This document shows, piece after piece, positions 7,996 through 16,637 of a DNA stretch of 64,000 bases (position 1 is the first letter of the stretch; each line of letters begins with the position of its first letter). The position numbers were made by a program, and so were the translations under genes. This stretch comes from Mycobacterium sp. SMC-8 (lineage in GTDB: Bacteria > Actinomycetota > Actinomycetes > Mycobacteriales > Mycobacteriaceae), in contig NZ_CP079865.1 of NCBI RefSeq assembly GCF_025263565.1, forward strand, positions 372,001 to 436,000, given 5' to 3'. The notes under the pieces were generated by a model. That model was given only the letters and a program-made list of their open reading frames with translations. It had not been told where the DNA came from and made no database searches.

Positions 7996-9420
7996 TTACG
8001 CCGGGGCGTAGCCCAGCGCGGCCTTGACCTCGAGGAACTCGTCGAATGCGAACGGGCCCCACTCCCGGCCGTTGCCGCTGCGCTTGTAGCCGCCGAACGG
8101 CGCGGCCATGTCGAAGCCGTGGTTGATCGCCACCGACCCGGCCCGGATGCGGCGCGCCACCGCGCGCGCCTTCTCCAGATCGGCGCCCGAGACGTAGCCG
8201 GCCAGACCGTATTCGGTGTCGTTGCCGATCTCGACAGCCTGGTCGATGTCGTCGTAGCCGAGGATGCACAGCACCGGGCCGAAGATCTCCTCACGGGCGA
8301 TCGTCATGTCGTTGGTGACATTGGCGAACACCGTCGGCTTGACGTAGTAGCCCTTGTCGAGGCCGTCGGGCCGGCCGGTGCCGCCGACGACGAGCGTGGC
8401 GCCCTCGTCGATGCCCTTCTGGATCAGGCCCTGGATCTTGTCGAACTGCGCCTTCGACGCGACCGGCCCGATCGCGGACTTGTCGGACCGATCGCCGACC
8501 TTGACCGCGGACGCGGTCTCGCGGGCCACCGCGATCGCCTCGTCCATCCGCGAATTCGGCACCAGCATCCGCGACGGCGCATTACAGCTCTGCCCGCTGT
8601 TCACCATCATCACCGACGTGCCCGCGGCCACGCTCTTGGCGAAGTCCTGGTCGTCGAGCACGATGTTCGGGCTCTTGCCGCCGAGCTCCTGGGTGACCCG
8701 CTTGACGGTCGGGGCCGCGTTGCGCGCCACCTCGACGCCGGCGCGCGTCGAGCCGGTGAACGAGACCATGTCGATGTCGGGATGGCTGGAGATCGCGGCC
8801 CCGACACCGGGCCCGTCACCGTAGACGAGGTTGTACACCCCGGCGGGAACCCCTGCGGCGTCCAGGATTTCGGTGAAGATCTGCGCCGAATACGGCGCGA
8901 CCTCCGACGGCTTGAGCACCATCGTGTTGCCGGTCGCCAGCGCCGGGAACACCTTGCAGGCGATCTGATTGATTGGCCAGTTCCACGGCGTGATCAGCCC
9001 GCACACCCCGATCGGTTCCTTGACCACCAGCGTGCTGCCGTGCTGCTCCTCGAACTCGAAGTTCTTCAGCGCATCGATCGCGGTCGCCAGGTGCCCCACC
9101 CCGAGGTTGACCTGCGGGCCTGATGCCAGCCCCGCCGGTGCGCCCATCTCCTCGGTGACGGCCTCGGCCAGATCACCGGCCCGCTTCTGGTATTCGGCCA
9201 TGATGGCGCCGAGCAGGTCGAGGCGCTCTTCGCGGGTGGTCTGCGACCAGGTGCCGAACGCGCGCCGCGCCGCGGTGACCGCGAGGTCGACGTCGGCCGA
9301 CGACCCCAGTGCGATCCTGCCGGAGATCTCCTCGGTGGTCGGGTTGTCCACCTCCAGCGCGTTGGGCCGGACCGGGTCGACCCACTGGCCGTCGATGTAG
9401 TGCTTCAGATATTCACGCAT
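7996..9420 (-). CDS. NAD(P)-dependent aldehyde dehydrogenase
   Basis: 474 residues, a complete ALDH-superfamily enzyme. Catalytic Cys279 sits in NSGQSCNAPSR and the general base Glu245 in QELGGKSPNIV. PWNWPI (145-150), FTGST (221-225) and EEIFGPVL are also present. It oxidises an aldehyde to the acid with NAD(P). It follows the ThDP enzyme gene (38-bp gap), which suggests it removes an aldehyde released by that enzyme. It is the last gene of the long catabolic operon before a 123-bp gap. Confidence 0.92.
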   Translation of the reverse strand: MREYLKHYIDGQWVDPVRPNALEVDNPTTEEISGRIALGSSADVDLAVTAARRAFGTWSQTTREERLDLLGAIMAEYQKRAGDLAEAVTEEMGAPAGLASGPQVNLGVGHLATAIDALKNFEFEEQHGSTLVVKEPIGVCGLITPWNWPINQIACKVFPALATGNTMVLKPSEVAPYSAQIFTEILDAAGVPAGVYNLVYGDGPGVGAAISSHPDIDMVSFTGSTRAGVEVARNAAPTVKRVTQELGGKSPNIVLDDQDFAKSVAAGTSVMMVNSGQSCNAPSRMLVPNSRMDEAIAVARETASAVKVGDRSDKSAIGPVASKAQFDKIQGLIQKGIDEGATLVVGGTGRPDGLDKGYYVKPTVFANVTNDMTIAREEIFGPVLCILGYDDIDQAVEIGNDTEYGLAGYVSGADLEKARAVARRIRAGSVAINHGFDMAAPFGGYKRSGNGREWGPFAFDEFLEVKAALGYAPA

Positions 9421-9458
9421 GGTGCCATCCTTACTCAAAGGTTCGCCGATCCCTAGGC

Positions 9459-11174
9459 CTACTGGGTGCCTTCTGCATACCAGGTGCGGAACCGGTCGTA
9501 CTTCGGCATCTCCTCGGAATTGGCCTTTGGGTCGATGCAGACGTGCACGACCGCGGTCTTGCCGCTGGCGTAGGCCCGCTGGATGGCCGGACCGATCTCG
9601 TGGTCCTTCTCGACATACTCGCCGTGGCAGCCGAAGCCCTCGGCGATCTTGTCCATCCGGACGTCCTTGCTCCAGTGCACACCGGGCTGCGGCGACGGCT
9701 GCTCGAAAGTCCGCTTGTAGACCCCCACTTCGAGGCCCCACTGGTGGTCCACGCCGACCACGCAGACCAGCGGCAGGTTCTCCCGCGCCGCGGTCTCCAG
9801 CTCCGCGATGTGGAACAGGAAGGCCGAATCGCTGGTGAGCAGCATGACCGGGCGGTTGCGACCTTCGGCGACCGACGCGCCGACGGCGTACGGCAGCCCG
9901 GTGCCGAGGTGGCCGAAGTTCTGGTTCCAGATCACGTCGCGGGGTTTGGTCTGCGAGTAGGTCCACTGGAAGATCACCGTGGCGCCGCCGTCGCGGACCA
10001 TGATTCCGTCCTCGGCGTACTCGTCGAAGGCTTTGGTCGCCTCGACGACGAAGCGGGCCGGGTGCACCGGGGTGCTGCCACTCGGGGCTTCGTCGGCCAC
10101 CCGGGCCAGCTCGGCGGCGTCGGCCTTGACCAGGGCATCCAGATTCGCCGAGGCGCTGCGCGGGGTGTCGCGCAGCGCCTCGACCAGCTGCGGCACCACC
10201 CCGCGCAGATCGCCGACCAGCGGTACGTCGAAGGATCGGTTCACGCCGATCGCGGTCGGATCCTGCTCGACGTACACCCACTTGCGGTGCGCGTCGTTGC
10301 CGGCCCAGTGCTGGGTCCGGCCGTAGTGCATGGGCTCACCCAGTTCGGTGCCCAACGCCACGCACAGGTCGGACTCCTCGACGGCCTGATTGGCGGCCGG
10401 GGAGAACAGGTACGGGAAGGTACGGTCCTGCAACCCCGGGATGAACGAGGTGCCGCCCGAGGTCTGGATCACCGGGCAGGCCATCAGCTCGGCCAGCTCC
10501 TTGACCTGCTGCTGGGTCCGAGACGTGTGAACGCCATGTCCCACCAACAGGATCGGACTCTCGGCCTGGCGGATCAACTCGACCGCCCGGGCCACCTCGG
10601 GTGCGCCGGCGCCCTGGTTCACCAGCCGGTACGCCGACGGCGGCGGCGCCTCCCCCACGTTGAGCTCTTCGAGGATGACGTGCGAGGGGAACTCGATGTA
10701 GGCGGGGCCGGGAGTGCCCGACATCGCGCGCCGAATGGCCTCGTGCACAATCTCGTCGGTCTGGTCGGCGTACTCGATCGAGCTGCTGTACTTCACCGAC
10801 GGCGCGAAAAGCCCCTCCTGCTGGACGAACTGGATCCGCCCGCGACGCACCCGGCGCTCGGTGATGCGGGCGCGCTGGCCGCCGAGGAAGATCACCGGCG
10901 AGTTCTCCACCAGCGCGCACATCATCGCGCCGGCGATGTTGGCCACGCCCGGTCCGAGAGTGCCGATGCACAGACCGGGCTTGCCGGTCATCCGGGAGGC
11001 GGCCTCGGCCATGAAGCCCGCGCTGAGCTCGTGGTGCGGCGCGACGACCGACCATCCTCGAGCGTCGGCCTCGGTGAACATGTGCACGAAGTTGGGGTCG
11101 GGGATGCCGAACAGCGTGTTGACGCCCTCGGCCTCGAACAGGTCGAGAATGCGCTTGTACACGGGTACACCCAT
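9459..11174 (-). CDS. ThDP-dependent enzyme (acetolactate synthase/2-hydroxyacyl-CoA lyase-like)
   Basis: 571 residues with three ThDP-enzyme domains: N-terminal pyrimidine-binding (1-170, catalytic Glu49 in HHELSAGFMAEAAS), central domain (about 190-330, PILLVGHGV) and C-terminal pyrophosphate-binding (380-560). The usual metal/ThDP motif GDG...NN is altered: SDSAF at 448-452 and GVD at 474-476. The aspartates that could hold Mg remain. A DSAF version also occurs in oxalyl-CoA decarboxylase and 2-hydroxyacyl-CoA lyase, so C-C cleavage of a 2-hydroxy or 2-keto acyl compound to an aldehyde is likely. GAAAGGGA lies before the ATG. The upstream FadE gene ends 2 bp before it. Confidence 0.8.
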   Translation of the reverse strand: MGVPVYKRILDLFEAEGVNTLFGIPDPNFVHMFTEADARGWSVVAPHHELSAGFMAEAASRMTGKPGLCIGTLGPGVANIAGAMMCALVENSPVIFLGGQRARITERRVRRGRIQFVQQEGLFAPSVKYSSSIEYADQTDEIVHEAIRRAMSGTPGPAYIEFPSHVILEELNVGEAPPPSAYRLVNQGAGAPEVARAVELIRQAESPILLVGHGVHTSRTQQQVKELAELMACPVIQTSGGTSFIPGLQDRTFPYLFSPAANQAVEESDLCVALGTELGEPMHYGRTQHWAGNDAHRKWVYVEQDPTAIGVNRSFDVPLVGDLRGVVPQLVEALRDTPRSASANLDALVKADAAELARVADEAPSGSTPVHPARFVVEATKAFDEYAEDGIMVRDGGATVIFQWTYSQTKPRDVIWNQNFGHLGTGLPYAVGASVAEGRNRPVMLLTSDSAFLFHIAELETAARENLPLVCVVGVDHQWGLEVGVYKRTFEQPSPQPGVHWSKDVRMDKIAEGFGCHGEYVEKDHEIGPAIQRAYASGKTAVVHVCIDPKANSEEMPKYDRFRTWYAEGTQ

Positions 11175-11176
11175 GG

Positions 11177-12169
11177 TCAAATCCCTTTCGAATATCTTTG
11201 CGAGAGTCGTTTCCGTTGTGCTGCAGCCGAACCGAACAACGAGCGGTTCAGCGTGGCGCGTTTGAGATAGACGTGGATGCCGCTCTCCCACGTGTAGCCG
11301 ATGCCGCCGTGTAGCTGCATGGCCTTGCCGGCCACGTCGACGGCGGCCGAGCAGGCGTAGGACTTCGCCATCGCGGCGGCCACTGCGGCATCGCCGCCGT
11401 CGGCGACGACCCGGACCGCGTCACAGACGAGCCGACGCGATACCTCGATGGCGACCAGCATGTCGGCGCAGGCGTGCTTGACGGCCTGGAAGGATCCGAT
11501 GGGGCGCCCGAACTGGTGCCGCACCTTCACGTATTCGACAGTGGCCGTGAGCATCTGCTCGGCCAGACCCAGGCTGTCGCAGGCGAGCGCCACCTCGGCG
11601 CGATGCCGCACGGTCTCCGGAGCGCCGGTCAGCGGGAGCAGTTCGGTGACCTCGGCCGCGTCGGCGCTGACGGTTGCCAATTGCCGGGTGCTGTCGACCA
11701 CCGGTTGGGAAACCACGGTCACCTGTGCCGGGTCCACCACCGCCACGGCGCCGCCGACGAGGACCAGAATCCGGTCGGCGCCGACAGCGTCGGGGACGAA
11801 GCCGGCGTGTCCGGTCAGCCGGCCGCCGTCGACGGCGAATCCCTCCGTCACGACGGCCAGCCGCCCGGGCCCGGATGCGACGGCGCCGAGCAGCTCGTCG
11901 CGAATACCGCTGGGCGACAGTTTGTTCAACACTCCGACAGCCAGAACTGCGCTGCCCAGGAAGGCGTTCGCTCCGGCGGCACGCCCGATCTGGTCGAGGA
12001 TCACCGCCGTCTCGACGAACGTCGCCCCGGATCCGCCGAGGCTGTCCGGGACTTCCAGGCCGGGCCAGCCCGCGTCCACCAGCACCGGCCAGTCCACGGC
12101 ACGGTCCTTGGCGAGCACACCGCCGGCGACCGAACGCAGCTCGTCGTGGAACTCGGAGAAGTCCGTCAT
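11177..12169 (-). CDS. acyl-CoA dehydrogenase, small subunit type (FadE)
   Basis: 330 residues. The shortened N-terminal and middle domains and full C-terminal domain (RHQFGRPIGSFQAVKHACADM, about 216-236; QLHGGIGYTWE near 293-303) fit the short partner of mycobacterial heteromeric acyl-CoA dehydrogenases such as the FadE28/FadE29 and ChsE1/ChsE2 types. The glutamate in GYTWE lines up with the catalytic base of MCAD. It overlaps the 394-residue FadE gene upstream by 4 bp, and the two probably form one alpha2beta2 enzyme with FAD at the interface. Role: alpha,beta-dehydrogenation of a CoA ester. Confidence 0.88.
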   Translation of the reverse strand: MTDFSEFHDELRSVAGGVLAKDRAVDWPVLVDAGWPGLEVPDSLGGSGATFVETAVILDQIGRAAGANAFLGSAVLAVGVLNKLSPSGIRDELLGAVASGPGRLAVVTEGFAVDGGRLTGHAGFVPDAVGADRILVLVGGAVAVVDPAQVTVVSQPVVDSTRQLATVSADAAEVTELLPLTGAPETVRHRAEVALACDSLGLAEQMLTATVEYVKVRHQFGRPIGSFQAVKHACADMLVAIEVSRRLVCDAVRVVADGGDAAVAAAMAKSYACSAAVDVAGKAMQLHGGIGYTWESGIHVYLKRATLNRSLFGSAAAQRKRLSQRYSKGI

Positions 12170-13350
12170 CCGACGCTCGGTTCCCGCGGCAGGCCCAGCC
12201 CGCGTTCGGCGATGATGGTGCGCTGGATCTCGCTGGCACCGCCGGGGATCGTCCACTCCCAGGAGCCCACGAAATCCAGCACCCAGGAACCTGATTCCCA
12301 TCCGCTCGACATCGGCTTGGCCAGCTCGGTGTGAGCGTCCAGGCCGCCGATCTCGGCGCCGAAATCGGTCAGCCGCTGCAACAGTTCGCTGTAATACAGC
12401 TTGACGACCGACGCGTCCGCCGGTCCGGCCGCGCCGTGTTCGACGATCTGCCGGCACAGCCCACGCAGTCCGGTGATCTCGGTCTCGAACCCGGCCAATC
12501 GGTCGGCGACGATCGGGTCGTCCAGCGGCGCGGACTCCACCAGCCGGCGGAATCCGGCCGTGCCGAGCCGCTCCGCGAGTTCGAGCATGGTCATCCCCCG
12601 CTCGGCGCCCAGCGTCGCCTGCGCCACCTGCCAGCCGTTGTTCTCCGCGCCGATCAGGTTGGCGGCCGGAATCTTCACCTCGTCGAGGAAGATCTCGCAG
12701 AAGTGCGAGTCACCGATGGCGTTGCGGATCGGGCGTACCTGCACGCCCGGGGTGGTCATGTCCAGCAGAAAGTACGAAATGCCCGCGCTCTTTCGAGCAC
12801 CGGGGCGCTTCGGCGCATCCGGGTCGGTGCGGGCCAGCAACAGGCACCAGTCGGCATGCATCCCGCCGCTGGCCCACAGTTTCTGTCCGCTGACCACGTA
12901 ATAGTCCTCGCCGTCGGCGCCGCACCGGCGGGCGGTGGTGCGCAGCGCGGCCAGATCCGAACCCGCCTCGGGTTCGGAGAAGCCCTGAACCCAGATCTCG
13001 CCGTCGAGAATTGCCGGCAGGTGCCGCCGGCGCTGCTCGTCGGTGCCCGCGACCAGCAGGGTGGACGCGGCGTGGTGGATCCCGACGAACGCCAACACGA
13101 GCCGGGGCGCATCATGGGCGGCCAGCTCCTGGTACAGCACCACCTGCCGGTCGACCGAGAGGCCACCACCCCATTCGGCCGGCCAGTGCGGCACGGCGTA
13201 TCCGGCGGTGTGCAGTTCGGCGAACCACGCCTTCTGGAAGCGGACGAACTCGTCGTCGCTCACCCCGGTCTGGGTGGCCCGCCAGTCGGCCGGGATGTGG
13301 TCGCGGCACCAGGCCCGGACCTCGGCGCGAAACTCGTCGAGCACGGTCAT
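12166..13350 (-). CDS. acyl-CoA dehydrogenase, large subunit type (FadE)
   Basis: 394 residues of standard ACAD layout: N-terminal helical domain with WPAEWGG, beta domain with GFSEPEAGSDLAAL (FAD contact, about 118-131) and YYVVSGQKLWAS, and a C-terminal domain ending EIQRTIIAERGLGLPR. It overlaps both flanking FadE genes by 4 bp (ATGA). The pairing with the 330-residue subunit downstream is inferred from gene order and sizes. Substrate is an acyl-CoA of the operon's pathway; the chain or ring is unknown. Confidence 0.9.
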   Translation of the reverse strand: MTVLDEFRAEVRAWCRDHIPADWRATQTGVSDDEFVRFQKAWFAELHTAGYAVPHWPAEWGGGLSVDRQVVLYQELAAHDAPRLVLAFVGIHHAASTLLVAGTDEQRRRHLPAILDGEIWVQGFSEPEAGSDLAALRTTARRCGADGEDYYVVSGQKLWASGGMHADWCLLLARTDPDAPKRPGARKSAGISYFLLDMTTPGVQVRPIRNAIGDSHFCEIFLDEVKIPAANLIGAENNGWQVAQATLGAERGMTMLELAERLGTAGFRRLVESAPLDDPIVADRLAGFETEITGLRGLCRQIVEHGAAGPADASVVKLYYSELLQRLTDFGAEIGGLDAHTELAKPMSSGWESGSWVLDFVGSWEWTIPGGASEIQRTIIAERGLGLPREPSVG

Positions 13351-14264
13351 GCGAACAGTCCCGTCAGGCCGCGGCGTCCGGCACGCCGGGTGAGGTGGTC
13401 GCGCGTGGCGGACAGTCCGAACGGCAGCCGGCGCAGCGGTTGGCTGTGGCGCGACAGCCATGACAGGGTCGTCTCGTCGCAGAAGCCGGCCGCGCCGTGC
13501 AACTGGTGGCACACCCGGAACACCACCTCGGCGGCTTCGATGGCGGCCATCCGCAGTGCGAGCGCGTCGTCGACGGCGTGCGGCTGGTCGGTGGCGATGC
13601 TCCACACCGCGTGCTTGGCCAGGATGTCCACCCCACTGCGCTCGACTTCGGCGTCGGTGAGCTGGAACTGCACCCCCTGAAACGAGGCCAGTGTCTGGCC
13701 GAACTGTTGACGCAGGCTCACGTGCGCGACGGTCAGCGCCACCGCGCGGTCGAGCATGCCCAGCAGGCTCCAGCACGGCAGCACCAGTGCCAGAGCGACG
13801 TCCGCGGCGCCGGCATTGTCGACGGGAGAGAGCTCCAGCTCCGTGACGAACGCCGGCCCGGTACCGCGGTGCCCGGCGACCAGCGACCGGTTGCCGTCGA
13901 GATCGACTGCGGCCCAACGCAGATCCAGACCGGCGATCGCGGCGGCCGGGCGGGCGCCGCCGGCCACGACCAGGCCGTCGACATCAAGGTCCGCGGGTGC
14001 GGCCAACCGCTCGGCGAGCGGGTACGGCAGCGCCCAGTAACCGGCACTGCGGCACAGGGCGGCAGCGGCTTCCAGCCCGTCGGCGTCGGCGCGCGGGTCC
14101 AGATCCCACGCGCCGAGGCCGTCCAGGACGGGACCGACCAGTGCTGCACGGGTGTCGGGCGCGGCCTCGGCCTGTTCGACCAGCCGGTCTCCGCCGGCGT
14201 TTTCGAAAGCGTGCCGGGCCTGCCTGCCGTATTCCAGCGCGTCGTCGCTGAGATCCAGGATCAT
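13347..14264 (-). CDS. acyl-CoA dehydrogenase, small subunit type (FadE)
   Basis: 305 residues, the second short FadE of the operon. The C-terminal domain carries LRQQFGQTLASFQGVQFQLTDAEV (about 185) and QLHGAAGFCDE (about 257), where the final glutamate is in the position of the catalytic base. The N-terminal half is degenerate and alanine rich, as in heteromeric partners. Its start overlaps the stop of the 392-residue FadE upstream by 4 bp, suggesting that these two form the second heteromeric dehydrogenase. Confidence 0.85.
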   Translation of the reverse strand: MILDLSDDALEYGRQARHAFENAGGDRLVEQAEAAPDTRAALVGPVLDGLGAWDLDPRADADGLEAAAALCRSAGYWALPYPLAERLAAPADLDVDGLVVAGGARPAAAIAGLDLRWAAVDLDGNRSLVAGHRGTGPAFVTELELSPVDNAGAADVALALVLPCWSLLGMLDRAVALTVAHVSLRQQFGQTLASFQGVQFQLTDAEVERSGVDILAKHAVWSIATDQPHAVDDALALRMAAIEAAEVVFRVCHQLHGAAGFCDETTLSWLSRHSQPLRRLPFGLSATRDHLTRRAGRRGLTGLFA

Positions 14265-15439
14265 TTCCCAGCCCCTGCTGAGAGCATTGCGCGGGACAGC
14301 AGAATACGTTGCATCTCAATGCTCCCCGAGGACACAGTGGACGCCTGCGAGTAGCGCCAGTGGTCGTCGACCTCACCGAGGAACCACGCCGCGCGGTGGT
14401 CGTCATGGCACACCTGCGCCGCGATGTCCATCAACACCTCCGCGCTGTCCTGGTCCAGTGTGGTGACCGCGATGCGGTAGGCCGACGCGTCGCCGGGGGT
14501 GATGCGACCGCTGCTCTGCAGCGCCACCACCCGGTAGGCGAGCAGCCGGGCGCGGCGACAGTGGGTCAGCATCCGGATCCAGCGGCCCCGCAGCTCGGCG
14601 GGCAGCGACTCCCACCGGTCCCCCAGCACCGCCGGTGCCGCCGCCAAAAGCCGTTCGCAGCGGGCGTATCTCGCAATGCCGACGCGTTCGAACGCCATCA
14701 CGTCCTGCACGATCGACCAGCCTGCGTCGACGGTGCCGAGTACGTCGGCCTCGGTGACCCTCAGGTCGTCGAAGAACACCTCGTTCAGGTGGTGCGGGCC
14801 CAGCATGGTGCGGATCGGGCGCACCGTGATCGCCGGATCGTCCATCGGCACAAGGAAGATCGTCAGACCCTGCTGCTTCTTCCGGGTCGCGCCCTCCCCC
14901 ACCTTCGAGGTGCGCGCGAGCAGGAAACACCACTGCGCCATCGTCGCGTACGACGTCCAGATCTTCTGACCGCTGACCAGCCACCCGTCGCCGTCCTCGG
15001 CCGGGCGAGCGTAGGTGCGTAGCGACGCCAGATCCGAACCCGCTTCGGGCTCGGAGAAGCCCTGGCACCAGATCACCTCACCCGCGGCGATGGGCGGGAG
15101 GTGTTGACGCTGCTGTTCTTCGGTGCCGTGGCGCATGATGATCGGGCCGACCCAGTTGACCCCCATGTACTGCGCGCCGCGCGGTTCGTGGTGGGCCCAC
15201 ATCTCCTCGCGCACCACCGTCTGCTCCCACACCGACGCGCCACTGCCGCCGAACTGCTCGGGCCAGGCCAGGCACAACAGGTTGCGTTCGGCCAGGGTGC
15301 GGCAGAACGCCTGCGCGGTCTCCAGGTCGGCCGGGTCATCGGTGAACGCGCCGAGGAAGTGCTCGGGCACATGCTCGTTCACCAGATCGCGGAGCTCGCG
15401 GCGCAGGTCCGCGGCGCGCTTGCCCATGTCGAAGTCCAT
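14261..15439 (-). CDS. acyl-CoA dehydrogenase, large subunit type (FadE)
   Basis: 392 residues. WPEQFGGSGAS, GFSEPEAGSDLASL (about 128-141), WLVSGQKIWTSYA and the C-terminal SSGSIEMQRILLSRAML give a clear FadE assignment. The sequence resembles FadE large subunits of steroid side-chain and ring degradation, as far as can be judged by eye. It is coupled to the 305-residue FadE by a 4-bp overlap and follows the CoA-transferase gene by 9 bp. Confidence 0.9.
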   Translation of the reverse strand: MDFDMGKRAADLRRELRDLVNEHVPEHFLGAFTDDPADLETAQAFCRTLAERNLLCLAWPEQFGGSGASVWEQTVVREEMWAHHEPRGAQYMGVNWVGPIIMRHGTEEQQRQHLPPIAAGEVIWCQGFSEPEAGSDLASLRTYARPAEDGDGWLVSGQKIWTSYATMAQWCFLLARTSKVGEGATRKKQQGLTIFLVPMDDPAITVRPIRTMLGPHHLNEVFFDDLRVTEADVLGTVDAGWSIVQDVMAFERVGIARYARCERLLAAAPAVLGDRWESLPAELRGRWIRMLTHCRRARLLAYRVVALQSSGRITPGDASAYRIAVTTLDQDSAEVLMDIAAQVCHDDHRAAWFLGEVDDHWRYSQASTVSSGSIEMQRILLSRAMLSAGAGK

Positions 15440-15448
15440 CGGTTGCTC

Positions 15449-16597
15449 CTATCCCGCGCCGAGGCCGAGTTCGTCGAGCACCGCCGCGGTGTCCGCGCCG
15501 AGTTCCGGGGCCGGCCCTCGCACCCGGCCCGGCGTGCGGGAGAACCAGGTCGGCACGCCGGGGAACCTGACCGGGCCGTGCGGGGTGTGCACGGTCTCGA
15601 ACAGGCCCACCGCGTTCAGGTGCGGGTCGACGAACAACGCGTCGGGGGTGTTCAGCGGTGCGGCGGGAATCTCCAGTTCCCGGAACAGGTCCAGCCATTC
15701 GGCGGTGGTCCGCTCGGCCAGCGTCTCGGCGACGAGCCCGTACACCGCGTCGATCTGGTGAGCGCGGGCTTCCAGCGTGGCGTAGGTCTGCGAGGACCAG
15801 GCCGGTTGCACCGCGTCGATGAATGCGTTCCAGTGCTTGTCGTTGTAGATCAGCGCGGCGATGTAGCCGTCCTTGGTGCGGTAGGGACGGCGGTTCGGAG
15901 CGACGGTCCTCGGATACACGGCCGGCCCGAGCGGGGGGTCGAACATGGCGCCGTTGGCATGTTCGACCAGCATGAACGAGGCCATCGTCTCGAACATGGC
16001 GACCTCGACCTCCTGGCCCTCCCCGGTCCGCTCCCGGTGGAACAGCGCCATCGTGGTCGCGTAGAGGGCCGTCAGGCCGGCCACCTTGTCGGCGATGATG
16101 GTGCCGACGTAGTCGGCCTCACCGGTGAGTTGCCGCTGCACAGCCGGGATTCCGCACTCCGCCTGGATGGTGTCGTCGTAGGCGGGGCGGTCCCGCTCCG
16201 GCCCGCGCCGCCCGTACCCGTAGCAGTTGGTGTAGACGATCGACGGGTTGATCGCGGCGACGTCGTCGTAGCCGAGGCCCAGTTTCGCGATCGCCTTCGA
16301 CCGCATCGAGTGGATGAACACGTCGGCGCGTCCCACCAGCGCCCGCATCGCGACCTTGCCCTCCTCGGAGCGCAGATCCAGCACCACACTGCGCTTGCCG
16401 CGGTTGACGTTGACGAACACCCCGCTCATGCCCGAGACAGGACCGACCGAGATGAAGCGGGTGTTGTCGCCCTCGGGCGGTTCGACCTTGATGACGTCGG
16501 CGCCCATATCGGCCATGATCTGGGTGCAGTACGGACCCATCACCATCGCGGTGAGATCGACGACGCGGATGCCCGCCAGCGGTCCGTTGTCAGCCAT
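15449..16597 (-). CDS. CaiB/BaiF-family (class III) CoA-transferase
   Basis: 382 residues with the complete family layout: PLAGIRVVDLT and GADVIKVEPPEGD (33-44), the RGKRSVVLDL segment (67-75) and catalytic Asp170 in TIIADKVAG, the aspartate that forms the acyl anhydride. It moves CoA between carboxylic acids and would activate a pathway acid at the expense of another acyl-CoA. In the operon it stands directly before the FadE genes, which fits a role in supplying their substrate. An alternative activity in this family is alpha-methylacyl-CoA racemase, but the sequence is longer and more like the transferases. Confidence 0.88.
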   Translation of the reverse strand: MADNGPLAGIRVVDLTAMVMGPYCTQIMADMGADVIKVEPPEGDNTRFISVGPVSGMSGVFVNVNRGKRSVVLDLRSEEGKVAMRALVGRADVFIHSMRSKAIAKLGLGYDDVAAINPSIVYTNCYGYGRRGPERDRPAYDDTIQAECGIPAVQRQLTGEADYVGTIIADKVAGLTALYATTMALFHRERTGEGQEVEVAMFETMASFMLVEHANGAMFDPPLGPAVYPRTVAPNRRPYRTKDGYIAALIYNDKHWNAFIDAVQPAWSSQTYATLEARAHQIDAVYGLVAETLAERTTAEWLDLFRELEIPAAPLNTPDALFVDPHLNAVGLFETVHTPHGPVRFPGVPTWFSRTPGRVRGPAPELGADTAAVLDELGLGAG

Positions 16598-16637
16598 CGA
16601 GCGGCCTTTGTAGTCTGCTCTTCGCGCAAGCGCTCAT
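16590..16637 (-). repeat. bridging mini-ORF with GAGCGCTTGCGCGA element
   Basis: Between the SDR stop and the CoA-transferase start lies a 15-codon frame (MSACAKSRLQRPLDG). Its ATG overlaps the SDR stop (ATGA), and its TGA (16592-16590) lies just inside the CoA-transferase start codon region (16597). Its first part reads GAGCGCTTGCGCGAAGAGC on the minus strand, almost identical to the core of the 32-bp tandem repeat at 23427-23522. It may couple translation of the two genes. Confidence 0.5.
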
